Assembly: GCF_024707525.1 (NCBI RefSeq)
Contig: NZ_CP062231.1
Coordinates: 3,596,001-3,660,000 of the forward strand
Length of the DNA: 64,000 nt
Reading direction: 5' to 3'
Source: Rhizobium sp. TH2
GTDB lineage: Bacteria; Pseudomonadota; Alphaproteobacteria; Rhizobiales; Rhizobiaceae
This document shows, one piece after another, positions 26,996 to 36,646 of the stretch (the first letter of the stretch is position 1; each line of letters opens with the position of its first letter). The translations under genes were made by a program, and so were the position numbers. The notes under the pieces were generated by a model, which was not told the DNA's origin, made no database searches, and saw nothing but the letters and a program-made list of their open reading frames with translations.

Positions 26996-28255
26996 TCAAG
27001 CCGTGGCGGTCTTTTCAAGAACAGCTTCCGTAATCGAATTCGGAAGCCGCCTTGGCGTTTCGATCAGACCAAGAACCGGCATGATGACCAGGAAGAAGCC
27101 GAAGTAGTAAAGCGTGCCGAGCTGCGACATGATGGTGAAGAGCGGGGTCGGCGTACGCGAGCCCAGCCAACCGAGCATGATGGCATTCGCCACGAACAGC
27201 CAGAAGAACAGCTTGTACCAGGGACGATAGACCGCCGAACGAACCTTCGACGTATCGAGCCAGGGCAGGAAGAACAGGATGATGATCGAGCCGAACATCA
27301 CGAGCACGCCGCCGAGCTTGGAGTCGATCGGGCCGACATTGAAGGTGATCGCACGCAGCATCGCGTAGAACGGCAGGTAATACCATTCAGGCACGATATG
27401 CGCCGGGGTCACCAGGGGATTGGCCTCGATATAGTTGTCCGGATGGCCCAGGAAGTTCGGCATGTAGAAGACGAACCAGGCATAGACCAGCAGGAAGATC
27501 ATCACGCCGAGCGCATCCTTCATCGTCGCATAGGGCGTGAAGGCCACGGTGTCGGTCTTGGATTTGACCTCGACGCCGGTCGGGTTGGTCTGGCCGACCA
27601 CATGCAGCGCCCAGACGTGCAGCACGACAACGCCCGCTATCATGAAGGGCAGCAGATAGTGCAGCGAGAAGAACCGATTGAGCGTCGGGTTTTCCACCGC
27701 GAAGCCGCCGAGCAGGAACTGCTGGATCCACTCGCCGACCAATGGGAAGGCCGAGAAGAACCCGGTGATGACGGTCGCACCCCAGAAGGACATCTGGCCC
27801 CAGGGAAGCACGTAGCCCATGAAGCCCGTTGCCATCATCAGGAGGTAGATGACGACGCCAAGGATCCAGAGGATTTCGCGCGGCGCCTTGTACGAACCGT
27901 AATAGAGGCCGCGGGCGATGTGGAGATAGACTGCGATGAAGAAGAACGATGCGCCGTTTGCGTGCAGGTAGCGCAGCAGCCAACCGTGGTTGACGTCGCG
28001 CATGATCTTCTCGACCGAACCGAAAGCCAGGCTCGCATCCGATGCGTAGTGCATCGCAAGCACGATCCCGGTGAGGATTTGCAAGGCCAGCATCACGCTG
28101 AGCATCGCGCCGAATGTATAGGCGAAGTTCAGATTGCGCGGCACCGGGTAGGCGACGAAGGAATCGTACATCATCCGTGGAAGCGGCAGACGCGAGTCCA
28201 CCCATTTCTCGATGCCCGTCCGCGGCTCGTAGGTTGATTGATGATCAACACTCAT
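26996..28255 (-). CDS. petB: Cytochrome b of the bc1 complex
   Basis: The 419-residue inner-membrane product has the eight-helix b-type core. The four haem His ligands lie in the paired blocks [15 protein letters not shown] / [20 protein letters not shown] and [20 protein letters not shown]. The quinol-site PEWY motif ([13 protein letters not shown]) is intact. It lies 18 bp after petA and 12 bp before petC. It forms the quinol-oxidising core of complex III. Confidence 0.98.
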   Translation of the reverse strand: MSVDHQSTYEPRTGIEKWVDSRLPLPRMMYDSFVAYPVPRNLNFAYTFGAMLSVMLALQILTGIVLAMHYASDASLAFGSVEKIMRDVNHGWLLRYLHANGASFFFIAVYLHIARGLYYGSYKAPREILWILGVVIYLLMMATGFMGYVLPWGQMSFWGATVITGFFSAFPLVGEWIQQFLLGGFAVENPTLNRFFSLHYLLPFMIAGVVVLHVWALHVVGQTNPTGVEVKSKTDTVAFTPYATMKDALGVMIFLLVYAWFVFYMPNFLGHPDNYIEANPLVTPAHIVPEWYYLPFYAMLRAITFNVGPIDSKLGGVLVMFGSIIILFFLPWLDTSKVRSAVYRPWYKLFFWLFVANAIMLGWLGSRTPTPLFTIMSQLGTLYYFGFFLVIMPVLGLIETPRRLPNSITEAVLEKTATA

Positions 28256-28273
28256 AATAAATTGTCCCCTCTA

Positions 28274-28852
28274 TCAACCGATGCGGATGACGGTGTCCGA
28301 AATAAAGCTCGATACCGGAATGATCATGTTCTCAGGTGCCGGACCCGATCGGATGCGCCCGGCTGTGTCATAGACAGAGCCGTGGCAGGGACAGAACCAT
28401 CCGCCGAATTCGCCGGACTCGCCGAGCGGTACGCAGCCGAGATGGGTGCAGACGCCGATCATCACGAGCCAGTTTTCCTTGCCCTTGCCGGCAGAGCGGT
28501 CGGCACCGGTCGCAGGCGCATCGGCAGCGACGTTGGCGTTGCGCGCCAAGGGATCCTTGAGTTCGGAGACGTCGATCTTGTTGGCGTCCTCGACTTCCTT
28601 CGGCGTGCGATTGCGGATGAACACCGGCTTGCCGCGCCACTTGACGGTCAGCGACATGCCCGGCTCGAGCGCCGAGACGTCGACTTCGATGGAAGCCATC
28701 GCGAGCGTGGATGCATCCGGGCGCATCTGGTCGATGAACGGCCAGGCGACTGCAGCCGCGCCCACGGCGCCCGCCATACCCGTCGTCAGATAGAGAAAAT
28801 CGCGGCGGGTCGGACCGCCCCCTGCCCCACTTGTCGTGTCGTGTCCGCTCAC
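28274..28852 (-). CDS. petA: Rieske iron-sulfur subunit of the bc1 complex
   Basis: The 192-residue product starts with a twin-arginine signal (TRRDFLYLTT) that also anchors it. The [2Fe-2S] ligands are CTHLGC (135-140) and CPCHGS (154-159), both intact. It takes electrons from quinol at cytochrome b and delivers them to c1. It is first in the operon petABC. An inverted repeat in the leader (28903-28922) lies about 50 bases before the ATG. Confidence 0.98.
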   Translation of the reverse strand: MSGHDTTSGAGGGPTRRDFLYLTTGMAGAVGAAAVAWPFIDQMRPDASTLAMASIEVDVSALEPGMSLTVKWRGKPVFIRNRTPKEVEDANKIDVSELKDPLARNANVAADAPATGADRSAGKGKENWLVMIGVCTHLGCVPLGESGEFGGWFCPCHGSVYDTAGRIRSGPAPENMIIPVSSFISDTVIRIG

Positions 28853-29185
28853 GGCATTACCATCCTTTGCGCGAATTAACGTAAGTCCCTCAAGATCAGT
28901 TCGCCTGAAGCCATATTCAGGCCACAGATTCCCCTACTTTCGGGCGCGTTCTAAGCTTGATCGCAGATTATGTCCAGCCTTGGCAAGGGGATGTGGGCAC
29001 AATGTCGCGGGAAAACAGCGAGGAGCGCGCGGGTCGCGCGATCCAGCCACCCGCCGGACCGGAAGGCCTGCAATCGCGCCGTTCTCCTGGCGCTCCGATG
29101 AGGCAAATTCAACCAATCATTTCAAATCCGCCGCTGGCGTTTGCATGCCCTGTTCGGGCGTGTTAGCCGGTTTTGTGCCTCAACC
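28853..29185. other. Intergenic region between petA and the EEP-family gene
   Basis: This 333-bp region carries the divergent starts of petABC and the downstream gene. The clearest element is GCCTGAA/TTCAGGC (28903-28922), a seven-pair hairpin with a six-base loop in the petA leader. No convincing -35/-10 pair could be fixed. A short frame at 28957-29166 shows no ribosome-binding site and is not called. Confidence 0.45.
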
Positions 29186-30175
29186 ATGGACATTGCCGAA
29201 ATGAAGAACCTCTCGACCATCATCGGCACCTGCGCCTTCCTCCTCATCCTGGCGCTTTCGGGCCGCTATGTGAGCGGGCACTGGATCTTCGCGACATTCG
29301 CAAGCTTCCAGATCCAGGGTGCGGCAATCGCCGCGGCAATCGCCGCGCTCGCGTGGCTTCTTCATCGCAGTGCCGTGGCCAGTCTTCTCGTTATCGCAGC
29401 GCTTGCGATCGGCATTCACGGCTACACGATGCTCGGTGACTTCCGCCAGGACCAGCCATTGCCGCCGCAAAGCTGGCCGCCGCAGCTCAAGGTGCTGTCG
29501 ATGAACATCATGGGCGACAATTCATTCGACAACGGCGGCAGGATCGCCGACTACATGATCGCCTCGGGCGCCGACGTCATCTTCATCCAGGAGTCGGCAC
29601 CGCTCGGGCCGCATATCGATCGCATCAAGGTCGCATATCCCTACCGGCTCGGCTGCGGCGCGCAGACGATCACCTGTGACTCGTCGCTCTGGTCCAAACG
29701 GCCGCTGGGCGCTGGCGAAGTGAAAACGGCAAGCCCGATCTATCGCGACAGGCTGTTGCTCGCGTCGATCGATATCGACGGAAAGCGCATCAACTTCGCC
29801 AATGTGCATCTGACGAAGCCCTATTTCGACAATATCGTTGCCATTGAATTGAAGAAGATCACGGAATTCATCTCCGATTTCGCTGGCGTGCATGCAGGCC
29901 CGACAATCGTCGCCGGCGATTTCAACGCCTCGATCCTGACGCGCGACGTCAGACGCTTCGTGTCGGAAACTCAGTTGATGACAGCGAATAAGGAACCCGA
30001 AACCTGGCCGGTCGATGCAGCGTCAGTCGGTATGGCGATCGACCATATCTTCGTCGCCGATCCGCTGCGGTTTCGGAAGCTCGAGAGGCTGCCGGAAACC
30101 TTCGGCTCTAACCACTACGGGTTGATGGCCGAGATCTGGTGGCAGGACATCACCCTCAGCTATCCCCCGCAATGA
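29186..30175 (+). CDS. Membrane-anchored endonuclease/exonuclease/phosphatase family protein
   Basis: The N-terminus has two or three hydrophobic helices (TIIGTCAFLLILALSGRY, IQGAAIAAAIAALAWLL, VASLLVIAALAIGIHGY), then an EEP fold: LKVLSMNIMGDN, ADVIFIQES (catalytic Glu), VHLTKP, IVAGDFNAS (GDFN motif) and IDHIFV, with SNHYGLMAEI at the end. The domain hydrolyses phosphodiester or phosphomonoester bonds and should face the periplasm. The start at 29186 is uncertain; an ATG at 29201 is equally good. No neighbour suggests a substrate. Confidence 0.88.
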   Translation: MDIAEMKNLSTIIGTCAFLLILALSGRYVSGHWIFATFASFQIQGAAIAAAIAALAWLLHRSAVASLLVIAALAIGIHGYTMLGDFRQDQPLPPQSWPPQLKVLSMNIMGDNSFDNGGRIADYMIASGADVIFIQESAPLGPHIDRIKVAYPYRLGCGAQTITCDSSLWSKRPLGAGEVKTASPIYRDRLLLASIDIDGKRINFANVHLTKPYFDNIVAIELKKITEFISDFAGVHAGPTIVAGDFNASILTRDVRRFVSETQLMTANKEPETWPVDAASVGMAIDHIFVADPLRFRKLERLPETFGSNHYGLMAEIWWQDITLSYPPQ

Positions 30176-30215
30176 ACCCATCTAACTGGCATTTTCATTT
30201 CCACGCTGATCTCTT

Positions 30216-30524
30216 ATGATCATTTACATGCTCGATGAGAAACTGAAGACGAAGCTTGAACATGTGAGGCCTGCGCTGTCTGACGCGGGCGTATCGCATC
30301 TGGCGGTTTTTGGTTCCCAGGCACGCGGGCAGGCCAGCGCTGAGAGCGACCTTGACATATTGATCGACGTCGAACCCAAGGCGTCGTTCAGTCTTATCGA
30401 CCTGATCGGGATCGAGCACATGCTGACTGAGGCGACGGGGGTCAAGGTGAACGCCGTCATGCGCAGAAGCCTCGATGCGCAGTTCAACAAGGAGATCCGC
30501 CAAGATATCGTCGAGATATTTTGA
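30216..30524 (+). CDS. MntA-like minimal nucleotidyltransferase antitoxin
   Basis: The 102-residue product has the minimal nucleotidyltransferase motif: AVFGSQARGQASAESDLDIL, matching GSx10DxD with the catalytic acidic pair. In MntA-HepT systems this enzyme modifies the HEPN toxin with AMP to silence it. It overlaps the HEPN gene by 4 bp (ATGA). An ATG at 30228 is an alternative start, and no clear ribosome-binding site helps to choose. Confidence 0.88.
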   Translation: MIIYMLDEKLKTKLEHVRPALSDAGVSHLAVFGSQARGQASAESDLDILIDVEPKASFSLIDLIGIEHMLTEATGVKVNAVMRRSLDAQFNKEIRQDIVEIF

Positions 30525-30874
30525 TGGATCAGCGGACCCGCCTCCGGCTTGCGGACATTCTGGACGCAATAGAGCAGTTGAACTTGATTTTTGATGGCAT
30601 GAACTATTCGGAATTTGTGGCCGACAAGATCAAGCGGGCTGCCTGCGAACGCTTTCTTGAGATCGTGAGTGAAGCAACTCGATACATTCCTGAAAATTAC
30701 AGGACTCAGTTTCCGGCGATTCCCTGGAAGCAGATCGCGGATATCGGCAACCATCTACGACATGCGTATCACCGCATTGATGCAGAAATTCTTTGGCAGA
30801 TACACGCAAGCGGACAACTCGCCGATTTGCGGAGCGCCATCGAAGCGATGTTGGACGGCGCCGAACCCCGCTAA
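30521..30874 (+). CDS. HepT-like HEPN-domain toxin
   Basis: The 117-residue helical product matches the HepT/DUF86 family: LRLADILDAIEQLNLIF, KRAACERFLEIVSEATRYIP, IPWKQIADIGNHLRHAYHRI. The RNase motif of HEPN proteins is normally Rx4HxY. Here the first Arg position is Gly (GNHLRHAY), with an Arg directly before the His, a form seen in part of the family. It overlaps the MntA gene, so the two are coupled. The strength of its RNase activity is open. Confidence 0.85.
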   Translation: MMDQRTRLRLADILDAIEQLNLIFDGMNYSEFVADKIKRAACERFLEIVSEATRYIPENYRTQFPAIPWKQIADIGNHLRHAYHRIDAEILWQIHASGQLADLRSAIEAMLDGAEPR

Positions 30875-30878
30875 GGTC

Positions 30879-32738
<1,860 letters not shown>

Positions 32739-32872
32739 GACCACATCACTAAACGGATTCCCGCCCGTGGCAAAGTGTGGTGGATTGCCACCAGTCTTTT
32801 CGGGCGACAAAAGCACTTGCCCGCTGGGCGAACTTCCCCCATCACTTTGACAACAATCTGACGGGAGGTCTT

Positions 32873-33859
32873 ATGCGTATTGCCATTATCGGAGCCGCCG
32901 GCATGGTCGGCCGCAAGCTCACTCAACGACTGGTCAAGGACGGTAGCGTGCGCGGAAACGCCATCGAACAAATGATCCTCGCCGATGTCTTCCCGGCCGA
33001 TACACCCGCTGGCTTCAAGGGCGATGTCCAGATTCTCTCGGGCGATTTTTCGTCGCGCGAAGAGATCGACAAGTTGGTCGCGGCCCGGCCCGACATCATC
33101 TTCCACCTCGCGGCGATCGTATCCGGCGAGGCGGAACTCGATTTCGACAAGGGCTACCGCATCAACATGGACGGTATGCGCCACCTGCTGGAATCAATCC
33201 GGACGGCCAATGCCGCCGAGGGCTATCTGCCGCGGCTGGTCTTCACCTCGTCGATCGCGGTCTTCGGCGCCCCCTTCCCCGAGACGATCCCCGAGGAATT
33301 TTACCATACGCCGCTGACCAGCTATGGTACGCAGAAGGAGATTTCCGAACTGCTCCTGGCGGATTATAGCCGCAAGGGCTTCGTCGACGGCATCGGCATC
33401 CGCCTGCCGACAATCTGCGTGCGCCCCGGCAAGCCCAACAAGGCCGCCTCCGGATTCTTCTCCAACATCATCCGCGAACCGCTTAATGGCGAAGAGGCAA
33501 TCCTGCCGGTGTCCGACACCGTCCGCCACTGGCACGCCTCACCGCGCTCCGCCGTCGGCTTCCTGGTCCACGCCGCCGAACTCGATACCGCCCGCCTCGG
33601 CCCCCGCCGCAACGTCACCCTCCCCGGCGTTTCCTGCACGGTTGAGGAACAGATCGAAGCGCTCCGCAACATCGCGGGCGAGGATGCCGTGAAACTCATC
33701 CGCCGCGAGCCCGACGAGATGATCATGCGCATCGTGGCAGGCTGGGCGACGCGGTTTGATGCTTCAAGAGCGGAAGGCCTCGGATTTACGGCGGACAAGT
33801 CGTTCGAGGACATTGTCAGGGTGCATATCGAGGATGAGCTGGCACCCGCCAAACAATAA
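32873..33859 (+). CDS. denD: D-erythronate dehydrogenase-like NAD-dependent epimerase/dehydratase
   Basis: The 328-residue product starts MRIAIIGAAGMVGRKLTQRL after GGGAGG. It is a short-chain SDR with the NAD motif GAAGMVG, catalytic TSSIAVFG and SYGTQK (Tyr and Lys). The layout and PTICVRPGKPNKAASGF block match DenD, which oxidises D-erythronate in threonate/erythronate breakdown. Partner genes (otnK, otnC, otnI) are not in the window, so the function is less certain than the fold. It lies between two ABC exporter genes on the opposite strand. Confidence 0.82.
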   Translation: MRIAIIGAAGMVGRKLTQRLVKDGSVRGNAIEQMILADVFPADTPAGFKGDVQILSGDFSSREEIDKLVAARPDIIFHLAAIVSGEAELDFDKGYRINMDGMRHLLESIRTANAAEGYLPRLVFTSSIAVFGAPFPETIPEEFYHTPLTSYGTQKEISELLLADYSRKGFVDGIGIRLPTICVRPGKPNKAASGFFSNIIREPLNGEEAILPVSDTVRHWHASPRSAVGFLVHAAELDTARLGPRRNVTLPGVSCTVEEQIEALRNIAGEDAVKLIRREPDEMIMRIVAGWATRFDASRAEGLGFTADKSFEDIVRVHIEDELAPAKQ

Positions 33860-33881
33860 CAGGCGCTCATCCCGCTACTGC

Positions 33882-33912
33882 AAAAACGCCGGGGTTCTCA
33901 CCCCGGCGTTTC
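33882..33912. terminator. Bidirectional terminator between denD and the second ABC exporter
   Basis: AACGCCGGGGT and ACCCCGGCGTT form a long stem with a four-base loop, flanked by A-runs on one side and T-runs on the other, so it can work on both strands. It sits between the convergent denD and exporter stops. Confidence 0.8.
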
Positions 33913-33914
33913 AT

Positions 33915-35828
33915 TCACTCGGCCGCGACATCAGCCTCTTCCTCATCGTCTTCGTTTCGCGCTTTGGGCGCCAGCACCACCTGCTCGCCTTCCTCCGCAT
34001 CGTCGGAGATGAAGCCGCCGGATTGGCGTGCCCAGAGATCGGCGTAGATGCCGCCGCTCGCAACCAAGGCGTCATGTGTGCCCTGCTCGTGGATCTCGCC
34101 CTTGTCGAGCACGATCAGCCGGTCCATCTCGGTCAGCGTCGACAGGCGGTGGGCGATGGCGATCACCGTCTTGCCTTCCATCAGCTTGAAGAGGTTTTCC
34201 TGGATCGCCGCTTCCACTTCGGAATCGAGCGCCGAGGTCGCCTCGTCGAGCACCAGGATCGGCGCGTCCTTGAGGAAGACACGTGCGATCGCCACGCGCT
34301 GCCGCTGGCCGCCGGAGAGCTTCACGCCGCGCTCGCCGACCTGCGCATCGAGACCCTTGCGGCCGTTCGGATCGACCAGCGTCTCGATGAACTCCCAGGC
34401 ATTGGCGCGCTTGGCGGCCTCGATCACCTCGGCGTCCGTCGCATCGGGCTTGCCATAGGCGATGTTGTCGCGGATCGAGCGATGCAGCAAGGACGTATCC
34501 TGCGTCACCACGCCGATCTTGCCGCGCAGGCTATCCTGCTCGACCTTGCTGATATCCTGTCCGTCGATGCGGATCTCGCCCGACTCCAGGTCGTAGAACC
34601 TGAGCAGCACATTCATCAGCGTGGTCTTGCCGGCACCCGATCGTCCCACCAGGCCGACCTTTTCACCGGGCTGGATTGAAAGCGAGATCGAGTCGATGAC
34701 GCTCTTGCCCGATTTGCCGTAGTGGAAACCGATCTTGTCGAACTCGATACGGCCTTCCCTGGCTTCCAGCGGACCTGCACCCGAGACATCGCGAATGTCC
34801 TGCTTCTTCACCAGCATCGCCATGCCGTCATAGACCGTGCCGATATTCTCGAACAGCGCCGAGACTTCCCACATGATCCACTGCGACATGCCGTTGACGC
34901 GCAGCGAAAGCGCAATCGCGATGGCGATGGCGCCGGTCGAGATCGAACCGGACATCCAGAACCAGATCGAAAGCGACGTGACCGTGAAGGTCAGCACAGC
35001 ATTGTTGGCATAGACCAGGCCATGGAAGGTCGTGACCAGGCGCATCTGCCGGTGCACGGTCATCAGGAACGCGTTCAGGCCTTCCTTCGCATAGATCTCC
35101 TCGCGGCCGGCATGGGAGAACAGCTTCACGGTCGCGATGTTCGTGTAGCTGTCCACGATGCGGCCCGTCATCATCGAGCGGGTGTCGGCCTGCTGCTGGG
35201 AAATCGTCCGCATCTTCGGAATGAAGTACCAGAGCAGGCACGAATAGAACGCCACCCAGGCGCCGAGCGGCAGCATCAGCCGCCAGTCGGCATTGCCGAT
35301 CACCACGAACATCGTGATGAAATAGCTCAGCACATAGACGAAGACATCGAGCACCTTCATCGCCACTTCGCGAACGGCGAGCGACGTCTGCATCACCTTG
35401 GTGGCAACGCGGCCCGCGAATTCGTTGGCGAAGAAGGTCATGCTCTGACGCAGCAGGTAGCGATGCATCTGCCAGCGGCCGATCATCGGATAATTGCCGA
35501 GCAGCACCTGATGGATGACCATCGATTGGGCGAAAACCAGCAGAGGCAGCGCCAGCAGCGTGAACAGCGCCATGACCCACAGCCGGGCGGACTCGTCCTG
35601 CAGGAAAGTCTTCGGATCGGCCTTCGACAGCCAATCGACGATCTGGCCGAGGAAGTTGAACAGCATGACCTCGCCGACGCCGATCGCGGCGGTCATCACG
35701 GTCAGCACGGCAAGCCAGCCCACGACCGGGCGCGAATAGTGATAGATGAATGCGAACAGCCCTTCCGGGGGCCGCTGGGGCTCTTCGGAGGGATAGGGAT
35801 TCACACGATTCTCAAACCAGGCGAACAT
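33915..35828 (-). CDS. ABC exporter half-transporter (second of two)
   Basis: The 637-residue product has an exporter membrane domain (about 30-320) and an ATPase with Walker A GRSGAGKTT, LSGGQRQR, LVLDEATSALD and AHRLST, all canonical. It ends in an acidic tail rich in Glu and Asp (EDDEEEADVAAE). It is a close paralogue of the gene at 30879-32738 in the same orientation. denD lies between them on the other strand. The ATG is followed by FAWFENRVNPYPSEEP. The substrate is unknown; lipid or drug export is typical of the family. Confidence 0.92.
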   Translation of the reverse strand: MFAWFENRVNPYPSEEPQRPPEGLFAFIYHYSRPVVGWLAVLTVMTAAIGVGEVMLFNFLGQIVDWLSKADPKTFLQDESARLWVMALFTLLALPLLVFAQSMVIHQVLLGNYPMIGRWQMHRYLLRQSMTFFANEFAGRVATKVMQTSLAVREVAMKVLDVFVYVLSYFITMFVVIGNADWRLMLPLGAWVAFYSCLLWYFIPKMRTISQQQADTRSMMTGRIVDSYTNIATVKLFSHAGREEIYAKEGLNAFLMTVHRQMRLVTTFHGLVYANNAVLTFTVTSLSIWFWMSGSISTGAIAIAIALSLRVNGMSQWIMWEVSALFENIGTVYDGMAMLVKKQDIRDVSGAGPLEAREGRIEFDKIGFHYGKSGKSVIDSISLSIQPGEKVGLVGRSGAGKTTLMNVLLRFYDLESGEIRIDGQDISKVEQDSLRGKIGVVTQDTSLLHRSIRDNIAYGKPDATDAEVIEAAKRANAWEFIETLVDPNGRKGLDAQVGERGVKLSGGQRQRVAIARVFLKDAPILVLDEATSALDSEVEAAIQENLFKLMEGKTVIAIAHRLSTLTEMDRLIVLDKGEIHEQGTHDALVASGGIYADLWARQSGGFISDDAEEGEQVVLAPKARNEDDEEEADVAAE

Positions 35829-36181
35829 AAGGAATTCTCCGGATAAGAGCCGCCAATGCTGCTCTTGAGGAAATTGGCCGGTAGAATGCAGGCGGCGAAG
35901 GCAAATGCCGTCAGGATAAAACCGGTAAATCTAGGAAAGGCGAAGGATCCGTGGATTCAGGACGCTCGTGGCATCATCCGGCGGAGGAAGCGAATAGCTG
36001 CAATGTTATCCATCTTTTACCCTCCTTGTTCTTCGCGTTAGAGATGGCCTTGGATAGACCCGTTTTCAACCAAACGCCAGACCCGTTTCTGATCTTTATC
36101 GAGAGAAAACAGCTTGAGGCTGCAAATGTTGCGAATTGAGCACAGATGCGGTAGCGGCCTCCATCACCACGGAACCAACCA
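35829..36181. other. Intergenic region between ABC exporter and trmL
   Basis: This 353-bp region holds the exporter promoter region, a possible 18-codon ORF on the minus strand (35957-36013) and the trmL 5-prime region. An open frame at 35856-36041 on the plus strand has no ribosome-binding site and is not called. The stretch 36030-36130 is less GC-rich than its surroundings. Confidence 0.45.
35957..36013 (-). CDS. Candidate 18-codon small protein or leader
   Basis: An ATG at 36013 is preceded by a textbook AAGGAGGG seven bases upstream. It encodes MDNIAAIRFLRRMMPRAS before TGA at 35957. The peptide is basic and amphipathic. It lies about 130 bp upstream of the ABC exporter gene on the same strand, so it could be a leader peptide or an independent small protein. 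The strong Shine-Dalgarno sequence is the only evidence. Confidence 0.35.
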   Translation of the reverse strand: MDNIAAIRFLRRMMPRAS

Positions 36182-36646
36182 ATGCCTGAACTCTCCATCG
36201 CCCTCTATCAGCCCGACATAGCCGGAAACACTGGTACGATCCTGCGGCTTGCCGCCTGCCTGGGGCTCACGGTGGAGATCATCGAGCCGGCAGGCTTCGA
36301 CCTATCGGACCGCAATCTCAAGCGAGCGGGCATGGATTATCTCGCGACCGTCGCGCTAACGCGGCATCTTGACTGGCGCCATTTCGAGGAGTGGCGGCGT
36401 GGCACCGGCCGCCGGCTGATACTGGCTTCGACCAAGGCCGCTGAGATCTATACGGAGTTCCGGTACAAGAAGAACGATATCCTGCTGTTCGGCCGGGAAA
36501 GTGCCGGCGTTCCCGACGCCGTCCATAACCAAGCCGACGGCCGTGTGCTCATCCCGATGGTCGCCGGCCAGCGATCGATCAATGTTGCAATGTCGGCGGC
36601 GATGATTGCTGGGGAGGCGCTACGACAGACCGGCTTTGCCGCTTAG
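36182..36646 (+). CDS. trmL: tRNA (cytidine(34)-2'-O)-methyltransferase
   Basis: TrmL methylates the wobble base of certain tRNA-Leu. The 154-residue SPOUT enzyme has NTGTILRLAACLGLTVEIIEP, LFGRESAGVP and the knot segment RVLIPMVAGQRSINVAMSAA, all typical. The length is standard. The stop overlaps the convergent GGDEF-EAL stop by 3 bp (TTAG), so there is no terminator between them. Confidence 0.95.
   Translation: MPELSIALYQPDIAGNTGTILRLAACLGLTVEIIEPAGFDLSDRNLKRAGMDYLATVALTRHLDWRHFEEWRRGTGRRLILASTKAAEIYTEFRYKKNDILLFGRESAGVPDAVHNQADGRVLIPMVAGQRSINVAMSAAMIAGEALRQTGFAA

Noticed and set aside
35856..36041. A 61-codon plus-strand ORF between the exporter and trmL
   Set aside because: There is no ribosome-binding site, and the minus-strand 18-codon ORF has far better start signals.
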